Source: Bacillota bacterium
GTDB taxonomy: Bacteria; Bacillota; Clostridia; Lachnospirales; Lachnospiraceae
Direction of reading: 5' to 3'
DNA: 64,000 nt
Assembly: GCA_023414355.1 (NCBI GenBank)
Contig: JAEZOB010000003.1
Location: 1-64,000 of the forward strand
Made by a program: the position numbers and the translations under genes. Below are positions 44,036 to 52,526 of the stretch, piece after piece (position 1 is the stretch's first letter; every line of letters begins with the position of its first letter). The notes under the pieces were generated by a model. The model saw nothing but the letters and a program-made list of their open reading frames with translations, was not told the DNA's origin and did not search any database.

Positions 44036-45034
44036 ATGAGTAGAGAATATGTCATCGGAGCTGATGGTGGAGGGACGAAGACGGATTACCTGATATATAC
44101 AGTAGAGGGAGAATTTATTGATTCCCTGCACACAGGAAGCAGAAGTCATGAGATATTGGCAGGAGGCTTCTGTGAGGCGGAGGAAAAGCTTTTGGCAGAT
44201 TTAGGCTATCTGCTGGAGAAAAACAATATACCTTCTGCCAATGTAGCATCAGCCGTATTTGGCATGGCGGGGGTGGACACCGCTACACAACAGGCCGCTC
44301 TTTATAAAAGCATAGAAAAAGCCGGATTTCGAAAAATACTGGTAGTCAATGATTCTCTTCTTGGCATCAAGGCGGGCTGTCCTTCCGGTACCGGAATTTG
44401 TTCCGTCATTGGTACGGGCACGGTTGTGACCGGTATCGATGATGTTGGTGAGATACTTCAAGTGGGAGGCATCGGTATCGCAACCGGTGACTATGCCGGA
44501 GGCTTTATCATTGCATCACTTACAGTAAGAGCAGCCTATGATTATTATTACCGTTGCGGATCCCAGACAGCTCTTACAGATCGTGTTATGGAGCTGTTCG
44601 GATTGAAGGAGCCGAAGGAATTATATCCTATCATCAGTAATGTGTTTTATACTAATAGGGATTTGGATAAGGAACTGATTACAATTCTTTTTGATACTGT
44701 AAATGCAGGAGATGAAGCAGCAATTGAGATAGTGCAGGAAATTGCCAGGCAGCAGGCAAAATCAGTAGCCGGCTGTATCAGTAACCTATCCTTTCGTTCT
44801 GTTCCGGAGGTGGTATTGACAGGATCCGTTTGGACGAAGTCAAACTGCCCGCTGCTATTATCTTATTTTACCGATTGTATCTGTTCCTATACCGGAATAA
44901 GATTGAACCCGGTTCTTTTGGGGAGTAAGCCGGTTACAGGTGCCGTGTTATGGGCTTTGGAGCTTGTGAGTGATCAACCTGTCTCAAAAACAAAGCGAGA
45001 AGCGATACTAAATTATCTGAAAGAGGATAAATAA
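44036..45034 (+). CDS. BadF/BadG/BcrA/BcrD ATPase family, N-acetylglucosamine kinase-like
   Basis: A 332-residue ASKHA-fold protein. The phosphate-binding loop YVIGADGGGTKTDYLIY is at the N-terminus, FGMAGVDTATQ, VVNDSLLGIKAGC and SVIGTGTVVTGID continue, and VLTGSVWTK is the adenosine loop. This is the form seen in GlcNAc kinases. GGAGG precedes the ATG. As the last gene of the LacI operon it probably phosphorylates a sugar or glycoside for the GH4 enzyme. Confidence 0.87.
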   Translation: MSREYVIGADGGGTKTDYLIYTVEGEFIDSLHTGSRSHEILAGGFCEAEEKLLADLGYLLEKNNIPSANVASAVFGMAGVDTATQQAALYKSIEKAGFRKILVVNDSLLGIKAGCPSGTGICSVIGTGTVVTGIDDVGEILQVGGIGIATGDYAGGFIIASLTVRAAYDYYYRCGSQTALTDRVMELFGLKEPKELYPIISNVFYTNRDLDKELITILFDTVNAGDEAAIEIVQEIARQQAKSVAGCISNLSFRSVPEVVLTGSVWTKSNCPLLLSYFTDCICSYTGIRLNPVLLGSKPVTGAVLWALELVSDQPVSKTKREAILNYLKEDK

Positions 45035-45107
45035 ACAGAAAAATATGCAGGAATCTCGAAACAGAAAAACAATAGTAAAAAATAATCAAAATAAACTTAA
45101 ATTATTC

Positions 45108-45136
45108 TTGACAAATATATCTTCAAGTATTATCAT
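45108..45136 (+). promoter_or_regulatory. promoter of the T-box/alaA unit
   Basis: TTGACA (45108-45113), a 17-base spacer and TATCAT (45131-45136). Transcription would begin near 45143, at the foot of T-box stem I. Confidence 0.85.
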
Positions 45137-45142
45137 AACATC

Positions 45143-45459
45143 CAATAAGCGATGACGAAAAGGAGTACTCATCTTCGGATGCCAAGAGAGAGAATGGTTG
45201 GTGTAAATTCTCGTGAAGATGATGGGGAAGCAGTTTCTGAGCTACGAACCGAACCTCATATCAATACTAGTTGCGATATGATCAGTAGATTTCGTCGGGT
45301 TCTGACCGTTACATCGGAATCGGTATTGTCTTAGAATATGCGATGTGTATATTTATCAGTACTGAGTGAGAGCAGAGAACTACTATTCTCTGAATTTAGG
45401 TGGTAACACGGATGAGATGCATTCGCCCTAAGCTAAATTATTAGCTTAGGGCTTTTTTT
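45143..45459 (+). ncRNA. T-box leader, predicted alanine specifier (GCA)
   Basis: The T-box sequence AGGTGGTAACACGG is at 45398-45411; its TGGT would pair with the ACCA end of uncharged tRNA, fitting the A discriminator of tRNA-Ala. Stem I is recognised by CATCTTC (45170-45176) pairing with GAAGATG (45215-45221), the apical GAGAAT/ATTCTC, and the distal GGTTGGTGTAA. The AGTAC left side of the specifier loop faces GGGGAA-GCA-GTTTCTGAGC, aligned to the glyQS leader, which places the specifier GCA at 45230-45232. A terminator follows at 45425. High uncharged tRNA-Ala should allow readthrough into alaA. Confidence 0.93.
45425..45459 (+). terminator. T-box regulated terminator
   Basis: GCCCTAAGCTAA (45425-45436) pairs with TTAGCTTAGGGC (45441-45452) and is followed by seven T. 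The competing antiterminator would use TTTAGG near 45395-45400 of the T-box with the CCTAA of this stem. Confidence 0.95.
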
Positions 45460-45556
45460 GCGTAGTGTGTCCAGAGAAACAGGACCACACTTTGTACTTT
45501 AATCCGATTATTTTATGCAACGCAATTACTTATTATCATAAAGGAGGAATGAGAGT

Positions 45557-46780
45557 ATGATGAAGTTGCTCGAAAAATCAAGAAAGCTGGATAATGTGTG
45601 TTATGACGTGAGAGGCCCGGTTGTGGAGGAGGCTGATCGGATGATTGAACAGGGGATCCGAATACTAAAGTTAAACATAGGTAATCCGGCCCCCTTTGGT
45701 TTTGAAGCACCAACTGAAGTGATTCATGATATGATGTCCAATTTGACAAGTTCGGAAGGCTATTCCGATTCAAAAGGCATATTCTCTGCGCGTAAGGCAA
45801 TCATGCAATACTGTCAGCTAAAGGGAATACCGAATGTTGGGGTCAATGATATTTATACCGGTAATGGTGTCAGCGAGCTGATCACGATGTGTATGCAGGG
45901 ACTCTTAAATGATGGGGATGAAATCCTGATCCCATCCCCAGATTATCCTCTATGGACTGCGGCGGCTACTCTGGCAGGCGGTAAGGTCGTTCATTATATC
46001 TGTGATGAACAATCAGACTGGAATCCTGATCTGGAGGATATGAGAAAGAAAATCTCCGATAAGACAAAAGGCATTGTAGTCATCAATCCGAATAATCCTA
46101 CCGGAGCACTTTATCCGAAGGAATTACTGGAGAAGATCGTAGACCTTGCCAGGGAGAATGGACTGATTATTTTCGCCGATGAAATCTATGACAGACTGGT
46201 TATGGACGGAAGAGAACATACTTCCATTGCCTCTATGGCTCCGGATCTAATGGTGGTGACCTTAAACGGACTTTCTAAATCCCACAGGATTGCGGGCTTC
46301 CGTGTTGGCTGGATGAGTCTGAGCGGTGATAAATCCAGGGCTAAGGGTTACATCGAGGGGTTAAACATGCTTTCCTCAATGCGTCTTTGTTCCAATGTAC
46401 CGGCACAGCAGATCGTACAAACTGCCCTCGGAGGATATCAAAGTGCTGATGAATTGCTGCTTCCGGGCGGAAGGATATATGAACAGAGAGAATATATAAC
46501 AGAGCGGTTGAACAGCATCCCTGGCGTCTCAGCTGTGAAACCGAAGGCTGCCTTTTACATCTTTCCGAAGATAGATACTAAGAAGTATCGTATTCTGGAT
46601 GATGAGAAGTTCGTTCTGGATTTCCTTCGGGAACAGCATGTATTGATGGTTCACGGTAAGGGCTTTAACTGGAGGGAACCCGATCACTTCAGGATTGTCT
46701 ATCTTCCAAGAGTGGAAGAATTGAAGTTGGCTCTGGATAAGTTTGAACACTTCCTTAGCGGCTATAAGGGAACGAAATAA
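45557..46780 (+). CDS. alaA: glutamate-pyruvate aminotransferase (AlaA)
   Basis: A 407-residue class I PLP aminotransferase that makes alanine from pyruvate and glutamate. It closely follows E. coli AlaA along its length: SRKLDNVCYDVRGPV, LKLNIGNPAPFGF, YSDSKGIFSARKAIMQ, IPSPDYPLWTAA, VINPNNPTGALY, FADEIYD and the PLP lysine in NGLSKSHRIAGFRVGW. AAGGAGG lies 9 bases before the ATG. It is governed by the upstream T-box with a predicted alanine specifier, which agrees with its role. Confidence 0.95.
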   Translation: MMKLLEKSRKLDNVCYDVRGPVVEEADRMIEQGIRILKLNIGNPAPFGFEAPTEVIHDMMSNLTSSEGYSDSKGIFSARKAIMQYCQLKGIPNVGVNDIYTGNGVSELITMCMQGLLNDGDEILIPSPDYPLWTAAATLAGGKVVHYICDEQSDWNPDLEDMRKKISDKTKGIVVINPNNPTGALYPKELLEKIVDLARENGLIIFADEIYDRLVMDGREHTSIASMAPDLMVVTLNGLSKSHRIAGFRVGWMSLSGDKSRAKGYIEGLNMLSSMRLCSNVPAQQIVQTALGGYQSADELLLPGGRIYEQREYITERLNSIPGVSAVKPKAAFYIFPKIDTKKYRILDDEKFVLDFLREQHVLMVHGKGFNWREPDHFRIVYLPRVEELKLALDKFEHFLSGYKGTK

Positions 46781-46856
46781 ACATCAGACCCTAACAAGTA
46801 AGGATTGTGGCGTCGGTAGATGCTGCTTCATTAGTACAGGAATAGATAGAAAAAGA

Positions 46857-46903
46857 AAGAACCAGCTTCCCATACGCTCATTGGAAGCTGGTTCTTGCTT
46901 TTT
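46857..46903. terminator. bidirectional terminator
   Basis: AAGAACCAGCTTCC (46857-46870) pairs with GGAAGCTGGTTCTT (46883-46896), followed by GCTTTTT. The minus strand has TCTTTTTCTATC. It lies between alaA and the convergent ABC ATPase. Confidence 0.88.
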
Positions 46904-46976
46904 CTGTTCGCTTTTTATTTGGTGGCATCTGCTTGCTTCTATTATACTAAGGTTTTATGTTTATCTCTACCCGGGA

Positions 46977-48488
46977 TTAATTACGTGGTATATTCGGGTT
47001 AGTGGAGCTTCGAACCTGTAGTGCAGTGATTTCCTCCACTGTAGTCCTGCTGGTAGAAAGATCGCAAATGAAGGTCTGATCTGACAGGACTGCGACACGA
47101 TCACAGACGCCCATGATTTCATCAATATCGGAAGAGATATAGATAATTCCGGCTTTTTTCTTAGTCATATCGTTGATAAAGTTATAGATATCAATCTTAC
47201 TGGCGAGATCAATGCCGCGGGTGGGCTCATCCAGTATAAAAATCCTTGCCAGACTCATCAGCCATTTGGCAAAAATCGCTTTTTGAAGGCTGCCCTCACT
47301 ATAGGCTAGGATACTCTGATGCTTGAAACGGGGTATATTTATCTTAGTTGTATAATCAAGTACTGCCTGCTCCATATAATCAGAATTGATGATCTGATTT
47401 CTTGAAAAACGGTGGAGGGAAGGAAAAGCAACATTTTCATTCGTATCAAGTTCCCGGAAGATGGAATCTTCATATCGGTTTTCCGGTAGAAGAGCGATTC
47501 CATTACGAATTGCTTCCCGGGGACTGTTTAACTGAACCGGCTTATTATTGATACAGATCTGACCACTGTATTTGACTGCTCCGAACAGACAATTGGCGAG
47601 AAGTGTCCTACCTGAGCCGGCAGGGCCTGTAATACCAAGAATTTCTCCTTCTCTAAGCTGAAAACTGATATTGGACAACTTATCTTCATAACCAAGGTTT
47701 GTTACGGATAGAAGAGTTTTTCCTTTTTTGATGATCATCTTTGGGTATCGCTCATTCAGATGCGATCCGATCAGCAGATGAACAATCTCTGCTTCTGAAG
47801 TCTCCTTGATGATCCTTGTCCCGATTAAGGAACCATTATTTATGATGGATATCCGGTCACCGATTCTCATGGTATCATCGATACGATGAGTAATATAGAA
47901 GATACCGGCTCCTCTTGCCTTAATATGATTGACAATCTTATAAAGCACTTCTCGTTCACTTGAGGTGAGAGAAGCAGAGGGCTCATCCAGAATAACTACT
48001 TTTGAATCTGAGATATAAGCCTTGCAGAATTCAATCATCTGCCTCTGCGCCAACCCGAGTGTACTGACCTTGTCCTTCATTTCAATCGGAAGATTAAATT
48101 CCCGAATTAAATCAAGAAACTGTTTGTTCAGTTTCTCAAAATCTATCGTGCGCAGTAATTTATTCTTATAAGGAAGATTGTGAAAATACAGATTTTCTGC
48201 CACGCTGATATTTTCTAATAATGTTGAGTGTTGTTGGATAAAAATGAGCTCGTTGGTAGAATAAAAGGACAGACTCTTTGGCTTGATCAATTGACCTTCA
48301 AAATAGATCTCCCCGGAATCGGGCTGCAGCATACCGCAGATCATTTCCATCAGCATACTTTTGCCGGAACCGTTTTCACCCATAAGCATGTGAACCTCTC
48401 CGGGATAGAGAGAGATGCTTACGTCGTTGATCTTAAAATTCGATACGGTGAGATTGATATTCTTTAGTTCAAGTAACGGAATATTCAT
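46977..48488 (-). CDS. orphan sugar-type ABC ATPase (RbsA/MglA family)
   Basis: A 503-residue protein with two ATPase domains. Domain one has MGENGSGKSML, signature region STLGLAQRQMIEF and VVILDEPSASL. Domain two has GPAGSGRTLL, SEGSLQKAIFAKWL in place of SGGNQQK, and IFILDEPTRGID. Several positions depart from the usual consensus (Met after GKS, Glu-Gly-Ser in signature two). No permease or binding protein sits beside it, and the complete system at 49668-53685 has its own ATPase. GGGAGG precedes the ATG. It follows the DeoR gene by 38 bases, so the two are co-transcribed. Confidence 0.88.
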   Translation of the reverse strand: MNIPLLELKNINLTVSNFKINDVSISLYPGEVHMLMGENGSGKSMLMEMICGMLQPDSGEIYFEGQLIKPKSLSFYSTNELIFIQQHSTLLENISVAENLYFHNLPYKNKLLRTIDFEKLNKQFLDLIREFNLPIEMKDKVSTLGLAQRQMIEFCKAYISDSKVVILDEPSASLTSSEREVLYKIVNHIKARGAGIFYITHRIDDTMRIGDRISIINNGSLIGTRIIKETSEAEIVHLLIGSHLNERYPKMIIKKGKTLLSVTNLGYEDKLSNISFQLREGEILGITGPAGSGRTLLANCLFGAVKYSGQICINNKPVQLNSPREAIRNGIALLPENRYEDSIFRELDTNENVAFPSLHRFSRNQIINSDYMEQAVLDYTTKINIPRFKHQSILAYSEGSLQKAIFAKWLMSLARIFILDEPTRGIDLASKIDIYNFINDMTKKKAGIIYISSDIDEIMGVCDRVAVLSDQTFICDLSTSRTTVEEITALQVRSSTNPNIPRN

Positions 48489-48526
48489 GATAACCTCCCC
48501 ATGCAGAAGCTTAGATACTTCTCAAA

Positions 48527-49300
48527 TTAATTTTCATAAACATCAATCGAAGTGAATAACGGAATGTTTTGATTATAGATATAGTTTTTGTATCTGTCTT
48601 CTAAGTTGGAGTCTGTAAGTACGCGATGTGAGATACTAAGATTTCCGACACGATAGAGAGATTTCACGCCAAAGAAACGGGACAGACAGACCATGGTAAC
48701 AGAATCAGCCTGCTTGATGGCTTGTTGTATCAGGGTAGCTTTTTTGGTGCTTGAGACTGTGATACCGACAGTTTCATTAAAACCATCGATTTCTATAAAT
48801 ATATGATCAAAAGAAAAGTTTCTCAGATTATCTGTTGTCATCTGACCGAATAATGCGTTCTCTTCCAAGTCTCCACCGAGCAGGATCAGATTGTTGCCGG
48901 GGGAGTGAGAGAAGGCAGAAGCGATCATGAGGTCATTGGTGACGATGGTTAGGTTGGCATGCTCTGATAAGGCCTTAGCAATATAGGCATTCACTGTACC
49001 ATTCGTCAACATGATTGCCTCTCCGTCATTGACCAGATGGAAGGCAGTATCTGCAATTTCCTGATAAAGAAAGAAATCTTTGCTTTCCTCATTCTCTCCC
49101 AGAACTGATTCTTCAACATAATCCATCAAAACGGCACCACCATGGGTGCGCTTAAGAAAACCCTCGCTTTCAAGCTTCTCTAAGTCACGGCGGATTGTTA
49201 CTTCGGTTACATCAAGCAATTCGCTTAATTTTGAAACCGATACTTTTTGCTCCTTCAACAGGTGATTTTTTATGATTTTTATTCTTTCAATCGCAAACAT
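48527..49300 (-). CDS. DeoR family transcriptional regulator
   Basis: A 257-residue regulator. The N-terminal HTH ERIKIIKNHLLKEQKVSVSKLSELLDVTEVTIRRDLEKLESEGFLKRTHGGAVL is the DeoR signature, followed by the isomerase-like sensor domain (TNGTVNAYIAKAL, VTNDLMIASAF, LLGGDLEENALFG). The family senses sugar phosphates. The divergent sugar transporter promoter carries direct repeats that are good operator candidates, so it likely controls that operon. Confidence 0.92.
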   Translation of the reverse strand: MFAIERIKIIKNHLLKEQKVSVSKLSELLDVTEVTIRRDLEKLESEGFLKRTHGGAVLMDYVEESVLGENEESKDFFLYQEIADTAFHLVNDGEAIMLTNGTVNAYIAKALSEHANLTIVTNDLMIASAFSHSPGNNLILLGGDLEENALFGQMTTDNLRNFSFDHIFIEIDGFNETVGITVSSTKKATLIQQAIKQADSVTMVCLSRFFGVKSLYRVGNLSISHRVLTDSNLEDRYKNYIYNQNIPLFTSIDVYEN

Positions 49301-49479
49301 AAATTCATTCCCATCTTTTCGCTATTTGGCAGCATAAAGTCTACTACAAAATTAGTGTTTTCTTTGACTATGATACACGATTCCTGAATAAAAAACAATA
49401 CGAACTTATTTTAATAGGAATATCCTGTATATAGTTGTGAAAGATGCATAAAAAGAGAGAAAAAAATATCAAACTATTG

Positions 49480-49554
49480 TTGACAATTGTATATGCAAGT
49501 GATATGATACATACATGCAATCACAAACGAAATATAAAACGAACACAAACGAAA
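49480..49554 (+). promoter_or_regulatory. sugar transporter promoter with direct-repeat operator
   Basis: TTGACA (49480-49485), 17 bases, then TATGAT (49503-49508). Just downstream, CACAAACGAAA occurs twice (49522-49532 and 49544-49554), 22 bases apart, or two helical turns. This is a likely DeoR repressor site. The rest of the 49301-49667 gap is leader without other features. Confidence 0.8.
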
Positions 49555-49667
49555 CATTGCAAGGTTGAAAACTTGTGAAAAGTTATGAATGGTTTCGATG
49601 TTGACTATAGCATGTCTATGGTTTAGCATAAATCAACAAAAATTATCATCAGAAAGAGGAGGATTTT

Positions 49668-50852
49668 ATGAAAAGAAACTTATGGGGATTTAGAAAAGTT
49701 TTAGCATTACTTATGGTTTTAGCTTTGACTGTTACCATGTTTGTTGGTTGCGGTACGAAGAAAGAGGAAACTAAGACTACGGAACCTGTTGCAACCGAAG
49801 CTCCTGCTGCAGATCCGACAGCAGCACCGACAAAGGCTGCCGAAGCAGTGACAGAGCAGGTTGGTGCCGGCCAGTACATAGGAATTGCAATGCCTACACA
49901 GTCCAGTGAACGTTGGATTAAAGATGGCGCAGCAATGAAAGAAATTCTTGAAGCAAAAGGATATACAGTAGATTTACAGTATGCTGAGGATGATATCCCG
50001 ACACAGAAATCACAGATTGAAAATATGATTACCAAGGGAGCAGCTGTTCTCGTTATCGCTGCAATCGACGGTTCCACCTTATCCGATACTCTTGATGCAG
50101 CAGCAGCTGGCGGAGTAAAAATCATTTCCTATGACCGTCTGTTAGTTAACACGGATGCAGTTTCCTATTATGCAACCTTCGATAACAGAAAAGTTGGTCA
50201 GTTACAGGCTCAGTCATTGGTTGATGGAATGAAAGCACTGAAAGGCGATGGCCCTTATAATATCGAGCTATTTGCAGGTTCACCCGATGATACAAACTCC
50301 TTCTATTTCTTCCAGGGAGCGATGGATGTATTACAGCCGTTGATCGATGCTGGTACAGTTGTTATTCCTTCCGGTCAGGTTACACAGGAAGAAGTAGGAA
50401 CTCTGAGATGGGACGGCGCTGTAGCACAGGCTCGTATGGATGCAATTCTTGCAGCTAACTATACCGACGGTAAGACACTTCACGGTGTATTATCTCCCTA
50501 TGATGGTCTGTCCAGAGGTATTCTTTCCGCATTAACAGCATTTGGTCTTACAGGCAAGGATACACCGGTTGTAACTGGTCAGGACGCAGAAGCTGCTTCC
50601 GTTAAGCTTATTGTTAGCGGTGATCAGTATTCTACAATCCTTAAGGATACCCGTGAGCTTGCAAAAGTAGCTGCAGGCATGGTTGATGCGGTACTTACAG
50701 GAAAAGAACCTGAGATCAACGATACCAAGACTTATGATAATAATGTAAAGATTGTTCCTTCCTATCTGCTTGCACCTTTTGTTGTAACAAAGGATAATTA
50801 TCAAGAATTAGTTATGGACTCTGGATACTTGAAGCCGGAAGATATTCAATAA
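49668..50852 (+). CDS. chvE: ChvE-type multiple-sugar-binding lipoprotein
   Basis: A 394-residue lipoprotein. Residues 1-26 are a signal peptide with lipobox MFVGC (Cys27 region), then a Thr/Ala/Pro-rich linker to about 63. The periplasmic-binding fold begins at IGIAMPTQSSERWIKDG and includes QYAEDDIPTQKSQIENMI, ISYDRLL, YYATFDNRKVGQLQ, FAGSPDDTNS and GQDAEAASVKLI, all typical of ChvE/xylose-type binders. AGAGGAGG precedes the ATG. It is the first gene of the importer operon and is followed by a hairpin that may set its excess over the other subunits. Confidence 0.93.
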   Translation: MKRNLWGFRKVLALLMVLALTVTMFVGCGTKKEETKTTEPVATEAPAADPTAAPTKAAEAVTEQVGAGQYIGIAMPTQSSERWIKDGAAMKEILEAKGYTVDLQYAEDDIPTQKSQIENMITKGAAVLVIAAIDGSTLSDTLDAAAAGGVKIISYDRLLVNTDAVSYYATFDNRKVGQLQAQSLVDGMKALKGDGPYNIELFAGSPDDTNSFYFFQGAMDVLQPLIDAGTVVIPSGQVTQEEVGTLRWDGAVAQARMDAILAANYTDGKTLHGVLSPYDGLSRGILSALTAFGLTGKDTPVVTGQDAEAASVKLIVSGDQYSTILKDTRELAKVAAGMVDAVLTGKEPEINDTKTYDNNVKIVPSYLLAPFVVTKDNYQELVMDSGYLKPEDIQ

Positions 50853-50878
50853 TCCTAGTAAGATTTTAATTACTGAGA

Positions 50879-50913
50879 TGTCGGTTAGTTGAATGGCGCT
50901 AACCGACATTTTA
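50879..50913 (+). terminator. partial terminator after the binding-protein gene
   Basis: TGTCGGTTAG (50879-50888) pairs with CTAACCGACA (50899-50908), followed by TTTTAG. The tail is short, so readthrough into the ATPase gene is expected. Confidence 0.75.
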
Positions 50914-50975
50914 GTACAATTAAAATAAAAAACCGAATAATCAGAAGGTAGCGCTATTGCTAAAGGAGTATGAAT

Positions 50976-52526
50976 ATGGAACAATATGCATTGGAAATGA
51001 GAAATATAACTAAAACGTTTCCCGGGGTGAAAGCACTGGATAACGTTAACTTAAAAATAAAGCCTCTTCATATCCATGCGCTGGTCGGTGAAAATGGCGC
51101 AGGAAAATCAACCCTGATGAATGTCCTTAGCGGTGTCTATCCTCATGGAACCTACGAGGGGGACATAGTGCTTAACGGACAGGTATGTTCATTTAGGAAT
51201 ATTAAAGAGAGTGAAGCGAAGGGAATTGCCATCATTCATCAGGAACTGGCTTTAATACCACAGCTATCGATCGCAGAAAATGTATTTCTGGGAAATGAAC
51301 AGACCGGCTTCGGACCGGTCATTAGTTGGGATAAAACGAGAATAAGAACCATGGAGATGATGAAAAAGGTAGGTCTTCATGAGAATATCGATACCAGAAT
51401 CCAGGATATCGGTATGGGAAAACAGCAGCTGGTCGAAATAATCAAAGCACTTGCTAAGGATGTCAAGATTCTAATTCTTGATGAACCGACAGCGGCTTTA
51501 AATGATGATGATTCGAAGCATTTGCTGGATCTTCTGCTGGATTTGAAGCAGCACGGAATAACCAGTATCATCATTTCCCATAAGCTGAATGAAGTCACAA
51601 GAGTTGCCGATGAAATCACGGTTCTCCGAGACGGAAAAACGATTGAGACACTCGTCAAGGGTGTGGATGACATCTCCGAAGCAAGGATCATCAAGGGAAT
51701 GGTCGGACGAGAGCTTGTGGACCGTTTCCCCAAGCGTTCGCATGCAGTTGGAGAGATATGCTTTGAGGTAAAAAATTGGAGCGCATATGATTCCAAGGAT
51801 GAATCAAAACTGGTTTTGAACAATATTAACATTAATACCCGAAAGGGTGAAGTTGTTGGAATAGCAGGACTCATGGGTGCCGGACGTACTGAGTTTGCTA
51901 TGAGTGTCTTCGGAAAATCGTTCGGTAAGAAGATTGAGGGCAAAATCCTCAAGGACGGAAAAGAAATTACAATAAATAATGTCAAGGATGCAATTAAGCA
52001 TGGTATTGCATATACCACAGAGGATAGAAAGAACGCCGGTCTGATTTTGATCGATAGTGTGAAACGTAATATCAGCCTTACCGCATTCCATAAGATCAGT
52101 AAAGGTATTGTTATTGATGAAAATAAGGAAATAAAGGTAGCGGAGGATTATAGAGCAAAGCTGAGAATTAAATCTTCAAGTATTCTTCAAAAAGCAGGAA
52201 ATTTATCCGGCGGAAATCAGCAGAAGGTTGTTTTCAGTAAGTGGATTTTCTCCAATCCTGATGTTTTGATTCTAGATGAGCCGACACGAGGCATTGATGT
52301 CGGCGCAAAATACGAAATATACTCGGTTATCAATGAATTGACCGAAAACGGAAAGACAATCATAATGATATCCTCGGAGTTGCCTGAGATCTTAGGCATG
52401 TGCGACAGAGTATATGTCATGAATGAGGGTAGAATTGTCGGAGAACTGAGTGCCGCGGAGGCCTCACAGGAAAACATAATGCAATGCATAATGCAGAGCA
52501 ATCAGGAGGGATATCATGAAAAATAA
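50976..52526 (+). CDS. mmsA: multiple-sugar ABC transporter ATPase
   Basis: A 516-residue double ATPase of the GguA/XylG type. Domain one has VGENGAGKSTLMNVLSG, MGKQQLVEIIKAL and LILDEPTAALND. Domain two has GLMGAGRTEFA, LSGGNQQKVVFSKWI and LILDEPTRGIDVGAKYEIY. Start 50976 has AAGGAG at 7 bases; an ATG at 50970 is too close. It overlaps the permease gene by 11 bases. It powers import of the sugar captured by the ChvE-like protein. Confidence 0.94.
   Translation: MEQYALEMRNITKTFPGVKALDNVNLKIKPLHIHALVGENGAGKSTLMNVLSGVYPHGTYEGDIVLNGQVCSFRNIKESEAKGIAIIHQELALIPQLSIAENVFLGNEQTGFGPVISWDKTRIRTMEMMKKVGLHENIDTRIQDIGMGKQQLVEIIKALAKDVKILILDEPTAALNDDDSKHLLDLLLDLKQHGITSIIISHKLNEVTRVADEITVLRDGKTIETLVKGVDDISEARIIKGMVGRELVDRFPKRSHAVGEICFEVKNWSAYDSKDESKLVLNNININTRKGEVVGIAGLMGAGRTEFAMSVFGKSFGKKIEGKILKDGKEITINNVKDAIKHGIAYTTEDRKNAGLILIDSVKRNISLTAFHKISKGIVIDENKEIKVAEDYRAKLRIKSSSILQKAGNLSGGNQQKVVFSKWIFSNPDVLILDEPTRGIDVGAKYEIYSVINELTENGKTIIMISSELPEILGMCDRVYVMNEGRIVGELSAAEASQENIMQCIMQSNQEGYHEK

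Noticed and set aside
45152..45334. 60-codon open frame upstream of alaA
   Set aside because: It lies wholly inside the T-box leader RNA.
51377..52018. 213-codon minus-strand frame opposite the sugar ABC ATPase
   Set aside because: Antisense shadow of a strongly conserved gene; the translation is low-complexity Ser/Ile-rich with no family.
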